From Pseudomonadota bacterium (GTDB lineage: Bacteria > Pseudomonadota > Gammaproteobacteria > Steroidobacterales > Woeseiaceae): a DNA stretch of 64,000 bases. Shown here one piece after another: positions 21,165 to 30,892 of this stretch. Location: contig JADFNV010000008.1 in NCBI GenBank assembly GCA_022563195.1, positions 1 to 64,000 of the forward strand, in the 5' to 3' direction. Both the position numbers and the translations under genes were made by a program. The notes under the pieces were generated by a model. That model was given only the letters and a program-made list of their open reading frames with translations, did not search any database and had not been told where the DNA came from. Each line of letters begins with the position of its first letter. Positions within the stretch are counted from its first letter, which is position 1.

Positions 21165-21670
21165 CGCCCGGCTTTGTCGCGTACGGCCAGGACGAGGTCG
21201 CAGACTTCGCGGACTGCGCCAGAACCACCGTCCGCCACGGTTGTGTAATCACATTGCTCGCGTACGCTACTGACCGCATTTGCAACGGCGATCGCATAAC
21301 CGACTTTCCCCAGCAGTGGCAAGTCGGGGATGTCGTCGCCGACGTAGACGCATTCGTTGTCGGAAATGTCGAGTGACGCCGTCAGTTTGTCAAAGGCGGC
21401 TACCTTACTTGCGCATCCTAAAACAACATGGACCACGCCAAGTTCGCTCATGCGCCGTTCGACTGCGGCAGATTGTCGGCCACTGATTACGGCGACTTCA
21501 ACGCCCGCTTCGAGCAATCGCCGAATGCCGAAACCGTCCTGCGTACAAAAGGCTTTCGACTCGATGCCATCGTCTGATACATAAATGCGGCCATCGGTAA
21601 ATACGCCGTCCACATCGAACGCGACAAGGCGCACATCTCGAAGCGAAAGCTGAAGTGTTGATGTGCTCAC
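21161..21670 (-). CDS. kdsC: KDO-8-phosphate phosphatase
   Basis: VRLVAFDVDGVFTDGRIYVSDDGIESKAF; CVYVGDDIPDLPLL. Confidence 0.95.
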   Translation of the reverse strand: MSTSTLQLSLRDVRLVAFDVDGVFTDGRIYVSDDGIESKAFCTQDGFGIRRLLEAGVEVAVISGRQSAAVERRMSELGVVHVVLGCASKVAAFDKLTASLDISDNECVYVGDDIPDLPLLGKVGYAIAVANAVSSVREQCDYTTVADGGSGAVREVCDLVLAVRDKAGR

Positions 21671-22650
21671 ATGATGCCTGCCCGAAAAAGATCATGAATA
21701 TTCAGGGCGCCAAGCAATCGCATGTCATCATCGGCAACAAGAAGCGCTGTGATCTTGTTCTCTTCCATCAGGTGTACTGCCTCGGCGGCCAGCACGTCGG
21801 GAGCGATCGTTTTGCAGCCAGAATGCATGATATCGCGCATCGCTGTCTCGTGAACATCGACACCGGCATCCAGTGCCCGGCGCAAATCGCCATCGGTAAA
21901 GATGCCGAGAATCCGGTCGTGCTCGTCGACGATGGCCGTCATGCCCAGGCCTTTTTGTGTCATTTCCATCAGGCCGTCCTTGAGCTTGACACCCGGTGAT
22001 ACAACGGGCATGGCCGCATCGGTATGCATGACGTCGGCTACTCGCAGCAACAGGCGCTTGCCAAGGCTGCCGCTTGGGTGCGATCGTGCAAAATCTTCAG
22101 CAGTAAAGCCGCGCAGCTTCAACAGCGCCACGGCCAGCGCATCGCCCATTGCGAGCATGGCCGTTGTGCTTGCCGTCGGCGCGAGATTTAGTGGGCAGGC
22201 TTCCTCGGTCACGCTGATATCCAGATGCGCATCCGCCGCCTTGGCGAGCGTCGATTTTGCATTGCCCGTCATCGATATCAAGCGGGCACCCAAGCGCTTC
22301 ACAAGTGGCAAGATCGTGACGACTTCCTCGGTCTCTCCCGAATAAGACACCGCCAGCAACAGGTCCTGCGCGGTAATCATGCCAAGATCGCCGTGACTTG
22401 CCTCGGCAGGATGCATGAAGAATGCAGGAGTACCGGTGCTGGCCAGGGTTGCGGCGATCTTGCCGCTGATATGGCCCGATTTTCCCATGCCGGTTACCAC
22501 GATACGGCCCGGTGTATCGAGACACAGCTGGCACGCGGTAACAAATGTCTCGTCCAGCCTCGTTCGCAACGCATCGACGGCACGAGACTCGATCTCGAGC
22601 ACTTCGCCGGCGAGTGCGAGTAGTTCGTCGTTAGTCAGATTTTGCGCCAA
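21667..22650 (-). CDS. kdsD: D-arabinose 5-phosphate isomerase (KdsD/KpsF family)
   Basis: GRIVVTGMGKSGHISGKIAATLASTGTPAFFMHPAEASHGDLGMI SIS domain plus two CBS domains. Confidence 0.95.
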   Translation of the reverse strand: MAQNLTNDELLALAGEVLEIESRAVDALRTRLDETFVTACQLCLDTPGRIVVTGMGKSGHISGKIAATLASTGTPAFFMHPAEASHGDLGMITAQDLLLAVSYSGETEEVVTILPLVKRLGARLISMTGNAKSTLAKAADAHLDISVTEEACPLNLAPTASTTAMLAMGDALAVALLKLRGFTAEDFARSHPSGSLGKRLLLRVADVMHTDAAMPVVSPGVKLKDGLMEMTQKGLGMTAIVDEHDRILGIFTDGDLRRALDAGVDVHETAMRDIMHSGCKTIAPDVLAAEAVHLMEENKITALLVADDDMRLLGALNIHDLFRAGIM

Positions 22651-22673
22651 GTCCGGACCTCAGCCTGTCGTCA

Positions 22674-23648
22674 TTAATGCATTCTAACGTTTTGCAGCAC
22701 AACGTAGGTATCGTAAGCGATAAACGCGATAAGCAGGGCCACTCCTTCGATCCTCGAAACTTCGCTTTTACCATCATAGTCATAGGTCATGGCGAACAGC
22801 ACGAGAGTGAATGCCACCATGACGAAAATGTGCAGGGACAATACGGACGGGGGCAGGGCAAACGGCGATATCGTCGCGGCCACGCCGATCACGGCGAGCA
22901 GATTGAAGATATTCGAGCCGACGATGTTGCCGATGGCGAGGCCGTATTCACCCTTCAAGGCGCTGATGAGGGAGACCGCGAGCTCAGGCAGGCTGGTGCC
23001 GAATGCGACGAGCAAAATTCCGATCACGACCTCGCTGACGCCGAAAAATTGTGCGACAGCTATTGCGCCGTCGACAAGCAGGTACGCGCCGATCAGCAAT
23101 GTGCCCAAGCCAAACAGCAACCAGAAAATGGCCATGGGCATGCTGACGTCTTTCGGTATCTCGGCTTCGTATTCTTTTTTAATCGGGTCGCTCGGCGCCG
23201 AGCGCATGCCCAGCCGCACTAGCCATATCATGACGATGACGAGGCCGGTCAGCATGACCAGACCGTCGACACGGCTCAAATATGAGTCGAGGAACAACGA
23301 TACCGTCAGCAAGGTGACGGCGAGCAGCGCCGGCATTTCGCGACGCAACGTTGCCGATTGCAGTTTGATCGGCCGTATGATTGCCACGCAACCCAGTACA
23401 AGGCCGATATTGACGATGTTTGAGCCGATCGCATTACCGATCGCCAGCCCAGGCTCACCCTGAAGAGATGCGACAACAGACACAAGTATCTCGGGCGAGG
23501 AGGTCGCAAAGGCAACCACGGTCAGCCCGATTAGTAGAGGAGCAATGCCCATATTGCGCGCCGCCGCGGCCGCACCGTGGACAAACCGGTCTGCGCCTGC
23601 GATCAGGAGTACGAGGCCGGAAATTACTAGGAGAGCATTACCTGACAT
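22674..23648 (-). CDS. calcium/sodium antiporter (YrbG family)
   Basis: Two Na/Ca exchanger repeats VVAFATSSPEILVSVVASLQGEPGLAIGNAIGSNIVNIGLVLG and LVAFGTSLPELAVSLISALKGEYGLAIGNIVGSNIFNLLAVIG. Confidence 0.94.
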   Translation of the reverse strand: MSGNALLVISGLVLLIAGADRFVHGAAAAARNMGIAPLLIGLTVVAFATSSPEILVSVVASLQGEPGLAIGNAIGSNIVNIGLVLGCVAIIRPIKLQSATLRREMPALLAVTLLTVSLFLDSYLSRVDGLVMLTGLVIVMIWLVRLGMRSAPSDPIKKEYEAEIPKDVSMPMAIFWLLFGLGTLLIGAYLLVDGAIAVAQFFGVSEVVIGILLVAFGTSLPELAVSLISALKGEYGLAIGNIVGSNIFNLLAVIGVAATISPFALPPSVLSLHIFVMVAFTLVLFAMTYDYDGKSEVSRIEGVALLIAFIAYDTYVVLQNVRMH

Positions 23649-23707
23649 AAGTTAACGTTCTGTAGTGTCTCGGGTCTTTGTAAATCGACTTGGGCCGATT
23701 ATCCGTT

Positions 23708-23735
23708 TTTGAGCCCGACTTGGGCGGGCTATAAT
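23708..23735 (+). promoter_or_regulatory. Candidate sigma70-type promoter for bolA-murA with palindrome in the spacer
   Basis: TTTGAG ... 16 nt ... TATAAT (23730-23735); spacer palindrome AGCCCG-ACTTGGG-CGGGCT. Confidence 0.55.
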
Positions 23736-23818
23736 ACACAATCAGCGCGTGGCGTTGGGAAGCTCTGTGCTTTCTGGGTACACTGCGCCCCCCGGGGCTA
23801 ATTGCTGAATCTCACACT

Positions 23819-24061
23819 ATGGATCCAAGCAAGATTACGTGCCTGATCGAGGCCGGATTCGACGATGCTTTCGTCAAGGTTTCCAGCGACGACAACACTC
23901 ATTTCGAGGCGGTCATTGTTGCCCAAGAATTCGACGGCAAATCGTTGCTGGCGCGACACCAACTCGTGTACCAGACGCTCGGTGCGCTTGTAGGTAACGA
24001 GATTCACGCGTTGTCGATTCGAGCGCACACGCCCGATGAGTGGCAGCAACAGAAAGGCTAG
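23819..24061 (+). CDS. BolA family protein (IbaG-like)
   Basis: MDPSKITCLIEAGFDDAFVKVSSDDNTHFEAVIVAQEFDGKSLLARHQLVYQTLG; directly upstream of murA. Confidence 0.92.
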   Translation: MDPSKITCLIEAGFDDAFVKVSSDDNTHFEAVIVAQEFDGKSLLARHQLVYQTLGALVGNEIHALSIRAHTPDEWQQQKG

Positions 24062-25324
<1,263 letters not shown>

Positions 25325-25327
<3 letters not shown>

Positions 25328-25359
25328 TACTCCGTCAATAATACCTTGCCGGAATACTA
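25325..25359. repeat. 35-bp miniature palindrome related to the 7646-7913 TIR; contains the stop codons of murA (+) and the DegS-like gene (-)
   Basis: TAGTACTCCGTCAATAATACCTTGCCGGAATACTA; first 14 nt identical to the TIR at 7646; TAG at both ends. Confidence 0.85.
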
Positions 25360-26520
25360 AATTTCTTCCGGGCGTTCGCCGGCTATGATTGTCGTGTGGA
25401 ATTCGCCACCATCTCGCCACACCAGGATATCGACTTCATCGCCCGGATTCGTCTCGGCGACCAGCAGGAGTGCCTGGAGCTGCGAGAAAATGGGTTCACC
25501 ATTGATCGACAAGATGACGTCGCCGCGATGCAAATTGGCGGCGTCGGCCGGGCTGCCCTCGTAGACGACGACCAGCAGGATACCGACACTCCCTTCAATG
25601 CCCAGCGCCGCTCTCTCGGCTGGCGTGAGATCGTCAGGCTTGAAACCCATCCAACCGCGAATGACACGCCCGTGCTGTTTTATCTCGTCGACCACACCGC
25701 GTACAAGATCGATCGGAATTGCGAATCCGATGCCCTCAGTCCCGGGGTCTTGCTCGAGGATTGCTGAATTGATGCCGATCAATTCGCCCTTGACATTGAT
25801 AAGCGCGCCGCCCGAATTGCCGGCATTGATCGCAGCATCGGTCTGTATGAAATTCTCGAAAGTGCTCAGATGGAGCATGCCACGACCAGTCGCGCTGACG
25901 ATGCCCTGCGTGACGGACTTGCTGAGGCCGTAAGGATTTCCGATCGCCAGTACGACGTCGCCTATGCGCAAACGTGCGGAACTACCGAGGCGAATCGCCG
26001 GCACGGTGCCGAGATCGATTTTTAGCAGGGCGAGATCAGTTTCAGCGTCAACGCCAACGACTTCAGGCTCGGCGATTCGGCCGTCGCTTAGTTGGACGCG
26101 GATCTCGGCTACAGCGTCGACGACATGGAAGTTCGTGACCAGGTAGCCTTCAGGATCGATTATCACGGCCGACCCGAAGCTGGTTTCGACCCGAAAGCGA
26201 GGCCTTTCGTCGTCCGGGGATTTGTATTCCACCAGCCGTTTCGTATAGATATTGGCGACTGCGGGCGCGCTGATATCGACGGCGTCAGCGTAGCTGGCTG
26301 CGGCGCCATTGGATATTGTACCGATGCCCGGCAGCAGTTCAGGACGGATTAGCACGACAAGAAACGCGACCGCCAGACCAACGACGATCGACTGCAAAAC
26401 AAACACCAACGCTGATCTCAATCCGGCCAATCTAGTTTCCTGAGGCAGAGGACGCGCGGCAATACCAGCTAGCCAATACTGCTGAGCCCCGTGTATAATA
26501 CGCCACGGGTTCCGCACCAA
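25357..26520 (-). CDS. DegS-like (AlgW-type) membrane-anchored trypsin-like serine protease with PDZ domain
   Basis: N-terminal TM; SAVIIDPEGYLVTNFHVV, ETDLALLKI, NAGNSGGALIN catalytic triad; C-terminal PDZ. N-terminal start uncertain. Confidence 0.9.
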   Translation of the reverse strand: MVRNPWRIIHGAQQYWLAGIAARPLPQETRLAGLRSALVFVLQSIVVGLAVAFLVVLIRPELLPGIGTISNGAAASYADAVDISAPAVANIYTKRLVEYKSPDDERPRFRVETSFGSAVIIDPEGYLVTNFHVVDAVAEIRVQLSDGRIAEPEVVGVDAETDLALLKIDLGTVPAIRLGSSARLRIGDVVLAIGNPYGLSKSVTQGIVSATGRGMLHLSTFENFIQTDAAINAGNSGGALINVKGELIGINSAILEQDPGTEGIGFAIPIDLVRGVVDEIKQHGRVIRGWMGFKPDDLTPAERAALGIEGSVGILLVVVYEGSPADAANLHRGDVILSINGEPIFSQLQALLLVAETNPGDEVDILVWRDGGEFHTTIIAGERPEEI

Positions 26521-26654
26521 ATCACGGAGCAGTCGTCATCCTGACGCCAATTCGGGGCGGCTGCAAATCTACCAATATCGATACCAGACTAATATGCGCT
26601 GATGAAGAGGCTCTCAAGCAATCTTTTCTCAGCCGGGCATAATGGGAGTGCCTG

Positions 26655-27251
26655 ATGAACGAAGAAGACGTTGATCGCATTGATCGCAATAGACGTCATT
26701 TTCTTACTGTTGCGACCGTAGTGACCGGTGCGGCCGGTATTGGGCTCGCTTCGATTCCGTTCCTGTCTTCGTTTAAACCAAGTGCAAGGGCGCAAGCGCT
26801 TGGGGCGCCTGTCGAAGTTCCGATCGGTACGATGCAACCCGGCGAAATGCTGCGCGTACTATGGCGCGGCAAATTGGTATTCATTTTGCGGCGCACTAAG
26901 GAAATGCTCCGCCGTTTGCCGGAAAACCAGGATCGACTCAAGGATCCGAGCTCGATGATTATCGAACAACAGCCGGACTATGCGGCCAATGCAACCCGAT
27001 CCGTCAACCCTGAGTTCCTGGTCGTCATTGGCTCCTGTACGCATCTCGGATGTGCGCCTCTCGAAGATTTCGAGGTCCGCCCCAGCGACAACTGGAATGG
27101 TGGATTTTTTTGCCCCTGCCACGGATCGAAATTCGACCTTGCGGGACGCGTCTATAAAGGTGTCCCAGCGCCATCAAATCTTCGCATTCCACCACACCGG
27201 TTTGTCCGGGACGATCTGATCCTGATTGGTCTGCACACGGGAGATGCATAA
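26655..27251 (+). CDS. petA: ubiquinol-cytochrome c reductase iron-sulfur (Rieske) subunit
   Basis: CTHLGCAPL and CPCHGSKFD Rieske motifs. Confidence 0.97.
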   Translation: MNEEDVDRIDRNRRHFLTVATVVTGAAGIGLASIPFLSSFKPSARAQALGAPVEVPIGTMQPGEMLRVLWRGKLVFILRRTKEMLRRLPENQDRLKDPSSMIIEQQPDYAANATRSVNPEFLVVIGSCTHLGCAPLEDFEVRPSDNWNGGFFCPCHGSKFDLAGRVYKGVPAPSNLRIPPHRFVRDDLILIGLHTGDA

Positions 27252-28501
27252 TGTCGAGAATCGAAGCGGAGGTCGGTAAACCGCAAGGCGGCATCATGCA
27301 GTGGATTGACGAACGTTTCCCGTGGACGGAAACGATGAAGTACCACATCACCGAGTACTACGCCGCCAAGAACTTCAATTTTTGGTACGTGTTCGGTGTC
27401 CTGGCAATGGTGGTATTGGTCATTCAACTGGTGACAGGCATTTTCCTGACAATGAACTACAAGCCGTCGGCGCTGGAGGCATTTGCATCGGTCGAGTACA
27501 TCATGCGCGATGTTGAATGGGGCTGGCTCATTCGCTATATGCATTCAACGGGCGCGTCGTTCTTTTTTATCGTGGTGTACTTGCACATGTTTCGCGCCAT
27601 GCTATACGGCTCGTACAAGAAGCCGCGTGAGCTCGTCTGGATTATCGGCATGATAATTTTCTTTGTGCTCATGGCCGAGGCATTCGCTGGCTATTTGCTG
27701 CCCTGGGGGCAAATGTCCTATTGGGGCGCACAAGTGATCATCTCACTGTTCGGTGCGATTCCAGGTATTGGTGAGGCGATAGTGGAGCTTATTCGCGGTG
27801 ACTACTCGATTTCGGATATCACGCTGAATCGGTTCTTCGCATTGCACGTTGTCATATTGCCGCTGATTCTGATTGCGCTGGTGTTCGTGCATATAGTTGC
27901 ACTGCACCAGGTCGGCTCGCTTAACCCGGACGGCGTTGAAATAAAGGAACAGAAAGGGCCTGATGGAATTCCTTTGGACGGCATTGCATTCCACCCGTAT
28001 TACACGACCAAAGATTTGATCGCGATCATCATTTTCATGATGGCTTTCTCTGGCGTCATGTTTTTCGCACCGGACATGGGTGGTTATTTCCTTGAGCATG
28101 CCAATTACGAACCGGCGAATCTTACGGCAACGCCCGAGCATATCGCTCCGGTTTGGTATTTCACACCGTTCTACGCGATTTTGCGCGCCGTACCGGACAA
28201 GCTATGGGGTGCGACCATGATGGCGGCTGCCGTGATGTTGCCCTTATTTTTACCGTGGCTCGACCGGGCGCGCGTTAAATCCATTCGATATCGCGGCTGG
28301 ATTTACAAGTTGGCGCTGACCTGTTTTACGATCAGTTTTGTCGCGCTGGGCTGGCTAGGCACCATGCCGCCCGATACCTTGTATACGATCGCCGCGCGGA
28401 TTTTCTCAGCGGTCTACTTTGCGTTTTTCCTGTTGATGCCGTACTACACAACGATCGACAAAACGAAGCCTGTGCCGGACAGGGTGGTCTACCATGCTTA
28501 G
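27251..28501 (+). CDS. petB: cytochrome b
   Basis: ILVTGIFLTMNYKPS-like TM segments, GYLLPWGQMSYWGAQVI, PEWY-like APVWYFTPFYAILRAVPDK. Confidence 0.97.
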   Translation: MSRIEAEVGKPQGGIMQWIDERFPWTETMKYHITEYYAAKNFNFWYVFGVLAMVVLVIQLVTGIFLTMNYKPSALEAFASVEYIMRDVEWGWLIRYMHSTGASFFFIVVYLHMFRAMLYGSYKKPRELVWIIGMIIFFVLMAEAFAGYLLPWGQMSYWGAQVIISLFGAIPGIGEAIVELIRGDYSISDITLNRFFALHVVILPLILIALVFVHIVALHQVGSLNPDGVEIKEQKGPDGIPLDGIAFHPYYTTKDLIAIIIFMMAFSGVMFFAPDMGGYFLEHANYEPANLTATPEHIAPVWYFTPFYAILRAVPDKLWGATMMAAAVMLPLFLPWLDRARVKSIRYRGWIYKLALTCFTISFVALGWLGTMPPDTLYTIAARIFSAVYFAFFLLMPYYTTIDKTKPVPDRVVYHA

Positions 28502-29249
28502 ATTCGGATCGCTTGCCCGGCTTGCAGTAATGGCGGCGTACTTTGTCATTTTGCCGGTATCTGCTGCGAGTGATGGCGATGAGCAAATGGATGAGGCGTT
28601 TATAGATCCCGACAATATTCCGTCGTTGCAACGAGGTGCGAAGAACTTCATTAATTACTGTTCCGGGTGTCATTCGGCGCAGTACGTGCGTTACAACACG
28701 ATAGGCAAGCACCTGCAACTTTCTGAAGAGCAGCTGGTTAACAACCTGATGTTTAATGCTGTGAAGACGTTTGAGACGATGCGTGCGGCCATGCCGGCGC
28801 AAGATGCTGAGCGCTGGTTTGGTACGGCGCCGCCGGATATGTCATTGATCGCTCGTGCCAAGGGTGCCGATCATATCTATAATTTCCTGAAGGACTTTTA
28901 TATTGACCCCGATAGCCCAACCGGTGTCGATAACCGCGTTCTGGCGGGAACGAGCATGCCGCATGTCCTCTGGGAGTTGCAGGGTTATCAGAAAACGGTT
29001 TTCTCTGAGATTGCTGACGAAAATGGAACGACTTATCACTTCGACGGCTTCGAGCAGGTGACCACGGGCCTGATGAACGCCGAGGAGTACGACGACTTCG
29101 TTCGTGATACTGTGAACTTCCTTGCATACATTGCAGAGCCGATTCGTTCTGATCGGCGCAGGCTGGGGAAATGGGTGCTCATTTATCTCTTCATATTCCT
29201 GATTATCGCATGGATGCTTAAGAACGAAGTCTGGAAAGACGTTAATTGA
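28494..29249 (+). CDS. petC: cytochrome c1
   Basis: NYCSGCHSAQYVRYN heme-binding CXXCH, GTSMPHVLWELQG, C-terminal TM. Confidence 0.96.
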   Translation: MLRFGSLARLAVMAAYFVILPVSAASDGDEQMDEAFIDPDNIPSLQRGAKNFINYCSGCHSAQYVRYNTIGKHLQLSEEQLVNNLMFNAVKTFETMRAAMPAQDAERWFGTAPPDMSLIARAKGADHIYNFLKDFYIDPDSPTGVDNRVLAGTSMPHVLWELQGYQKTVFSEIADENGTTYHFDGFEQVTTGLMNAEEYDDFVRDTVNFLAYIAEPIRSDRRRLGKWVLIYLFIFLIIAWMLKNEVWKDVN

Positions 29250-29299
29250 TCTCGCCCGCTGACCAGAAACAACCACAATAATCTTTAGGAACCAAAAAA

Positions 29300-29929
29300 A
29301 TGGCAGTTATCGCCAACAGACGCTCCGTAATGACCCTGTTTTCCAGGCCGACCGATATTCACAGTCATCGGACACGACTGGTCCTTGCTGAGAAAAATAT
29401 TAATATCGAGATCTCTAACGTTCAGGGCGGTGAGTTGCCTGAGGACTTGCTGGATCTTAATCCCTACCACACGGTTCCAACGCTGGTTGACCGTGATCTG
29501 ACGCTCTACGATTCACGCGTCATCATCGAATATCTGGACGAGCGTTTTCCACATCCACCACTGATGCCTGTCGATCCGGTGATGCGAGCGCAATTCCGAC
29601 TCGCGTTGTTTCGCATTGAGACCGATTGGTACTCACTGGCGGAAGAGGCCGAAGCCAGTGGTGACGGCAGGTTTAGCAGCAAGTCACGCAAGCTGTTGCG
29701 AGAGAGCATCCTGCAAAGCGCCGAGTTGTTTAGCGCGCGAGCGTACTTCCTTAGCGATGATTTTTCGCTTGTCGATGCGAGTATCGCACCGATACTTTGG
29801 CGTTTGCCGAAGTATGGCATCGAACTTGGCAGTCAGGCCGAAGCAATTGAGGGGTACATGACTCGCGTTTTTGCGCGGCGTTCATTCCAGCAGAGCATGA
29901 CTGAACTCGAACAGGAGATGCGCCTGTAG
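29300..29929 (+). CDS. sspA: stringent starvation protein A (GST-fold)
   Basis: MTLFSRPTDIHSHRTRLVLAEKNINIEI, LNPYHTVPTLVDRDLTLYDSRVIIEYLDERFPHPPLMPVDP. Confidence 0.95.
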   Translation: MAVIANRRSVMTLFSRPTDIHSHRTRLVLAEKNINIEISNVQGGELPEDLLDLNPYHTVPTLVDRDLTLYDSRVIIEYLDERFPHPPLMPVDPVMRAQFRLALFRIETDWYSLAEEAEASGDGRFSSKSRKLLRESILQSAELFSARAYFLSDDFSLVDASIAPILWRLPKYGIELGSQAEAIEGYMTRVFARRSFQQSMTELEQEMRL

Positions 29930-30020
29930 CAGCGCTGCCAAGTTATGTCACTTTGGCTTCGAACGCTGCAAACGGTGTTAAACTTGGCGGACTAAAAATG
30001 ACCGCAGGGAATGATTTTCA

Positions 30021-30431
30021 TTGAGTAAGGTCAGCCGATCAAAGAGACCGTATCTGATTCGTGCAATGCATGAATGGATGGGCGATAACGGCAACACGCC
30101 ACACATCGTCGTAGATGCTGCCGTGGACGGAGTGAGTGTGCCCCGCGAGCATGTCAAGGACGGCAAGATTATTCTTAACATCAGCGAAACGGCTGCGCAC
30201 AATCTCAAATTAACCAACGACGCAGTTAGTTTTCGTGCGCGGTTCTCTGGCGTACCTTTCGATGTGTGGGTGCCAATGCGTTCGGTACTGGGTGTCTATG
30301 CCAGGGAGACCGGCCAGGGCATGATCTTTTCGCACGGTTCCGAAACCTCGGACAGCGCGGACCGGCCTGTCCACGCCCGCGAAGACACCGAAGCAACGCG
30401 CTCGCCACCGCACCTCAAAGTCGTCAAATAA
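30021..30431 (+). CDS. sspB: ClpXP protease specificity-enhancing factor SspB
   Basis: SKRPYLIRAMHEWMGDNGNTPHIVVDA, C-terminal LKVVK; TTG start. Confidence 0.94.
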   Translation: MSKVSRSKRPYLIRAMHEWMGDNGNTPHIVVDAAVDGVSVPREHVKDGKIILNISETAAHNLKLTNDAVSFRARFSGVPFDVWVPMRSVLGVYARETGQGMIFSHGSETSDSADRPVHAREDTEATRSPPHLKVVK

Positions 30432-30449
30432 CGTAGTAACCCGCCACAC

Positions 30450-30480
30450 GGGCACGTTACCGGGTATTTGCTCGCGCTTG
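30450..30480. repeat. 31-bp dispersed repeat, copy A (downstream of sspB)
   Basis: CGGGCACGTTACCGGGTATTTGCTCGCGCTT, 30/31 identical to 58451-58481. Confidence 0.85.
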
Positions 30481-30505
30481 ACGGGGGCGGGTCCACACTG
30501 ACCGT

Positions 30506-30892
30506 CTAGAGGGATGCGTCGTTGGGGCGGAACGCGTCCTTGATCCAGTCGATGCTTTGATTGCCCCGCGCGTCGGTATCGATGCCGACGACGTCGAATC
30601 GCACGGGCCTGTTGGCGAACTGTGCATTCCATGCCAGAAACATTGCCGTGGTGCGAATGAGCTTGCGCTGTTTGCGCTTGTCGATCGTCAGCCCGGCTGT
30701 CACGAACGAATTGCTGCCCCGAAACCGTACTTCAACGATAACGAGACATCGGCCGTCCTGCATGATCAGGTCGAGCTCGCCGAGACGGCATTGAAAATTA
30801 CGCCGGACGGGAATCAGGCCTTTTCGTTTCAGGAATTGGAAAGCGAAATTTTCGGCGGCGTTGCCTACAGCTCGTGTGTTGCGTCGAACCAC
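30506..30892 (-). CDS. YraN family protein (UPF0102, endonuclease-like)
   Basis: GNAAENFAFQFLKRKGLIPVRRNFQCRLGELDLIMQDGRCLVIVEVRFR. Confidence 0.93.
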   Translation of the reverse strand: MVRRNTRAVGNAAENFAFQFLKRKGLIPVRRNFQCRLGELDLIMQDGRCLVIVEVRFRGSNSFVTAGLTIDKRKQRKLIRTTAMFLAWNAQFANRPVRFDVVGIDTDARGNQSIDWIKDAFRPNDASL

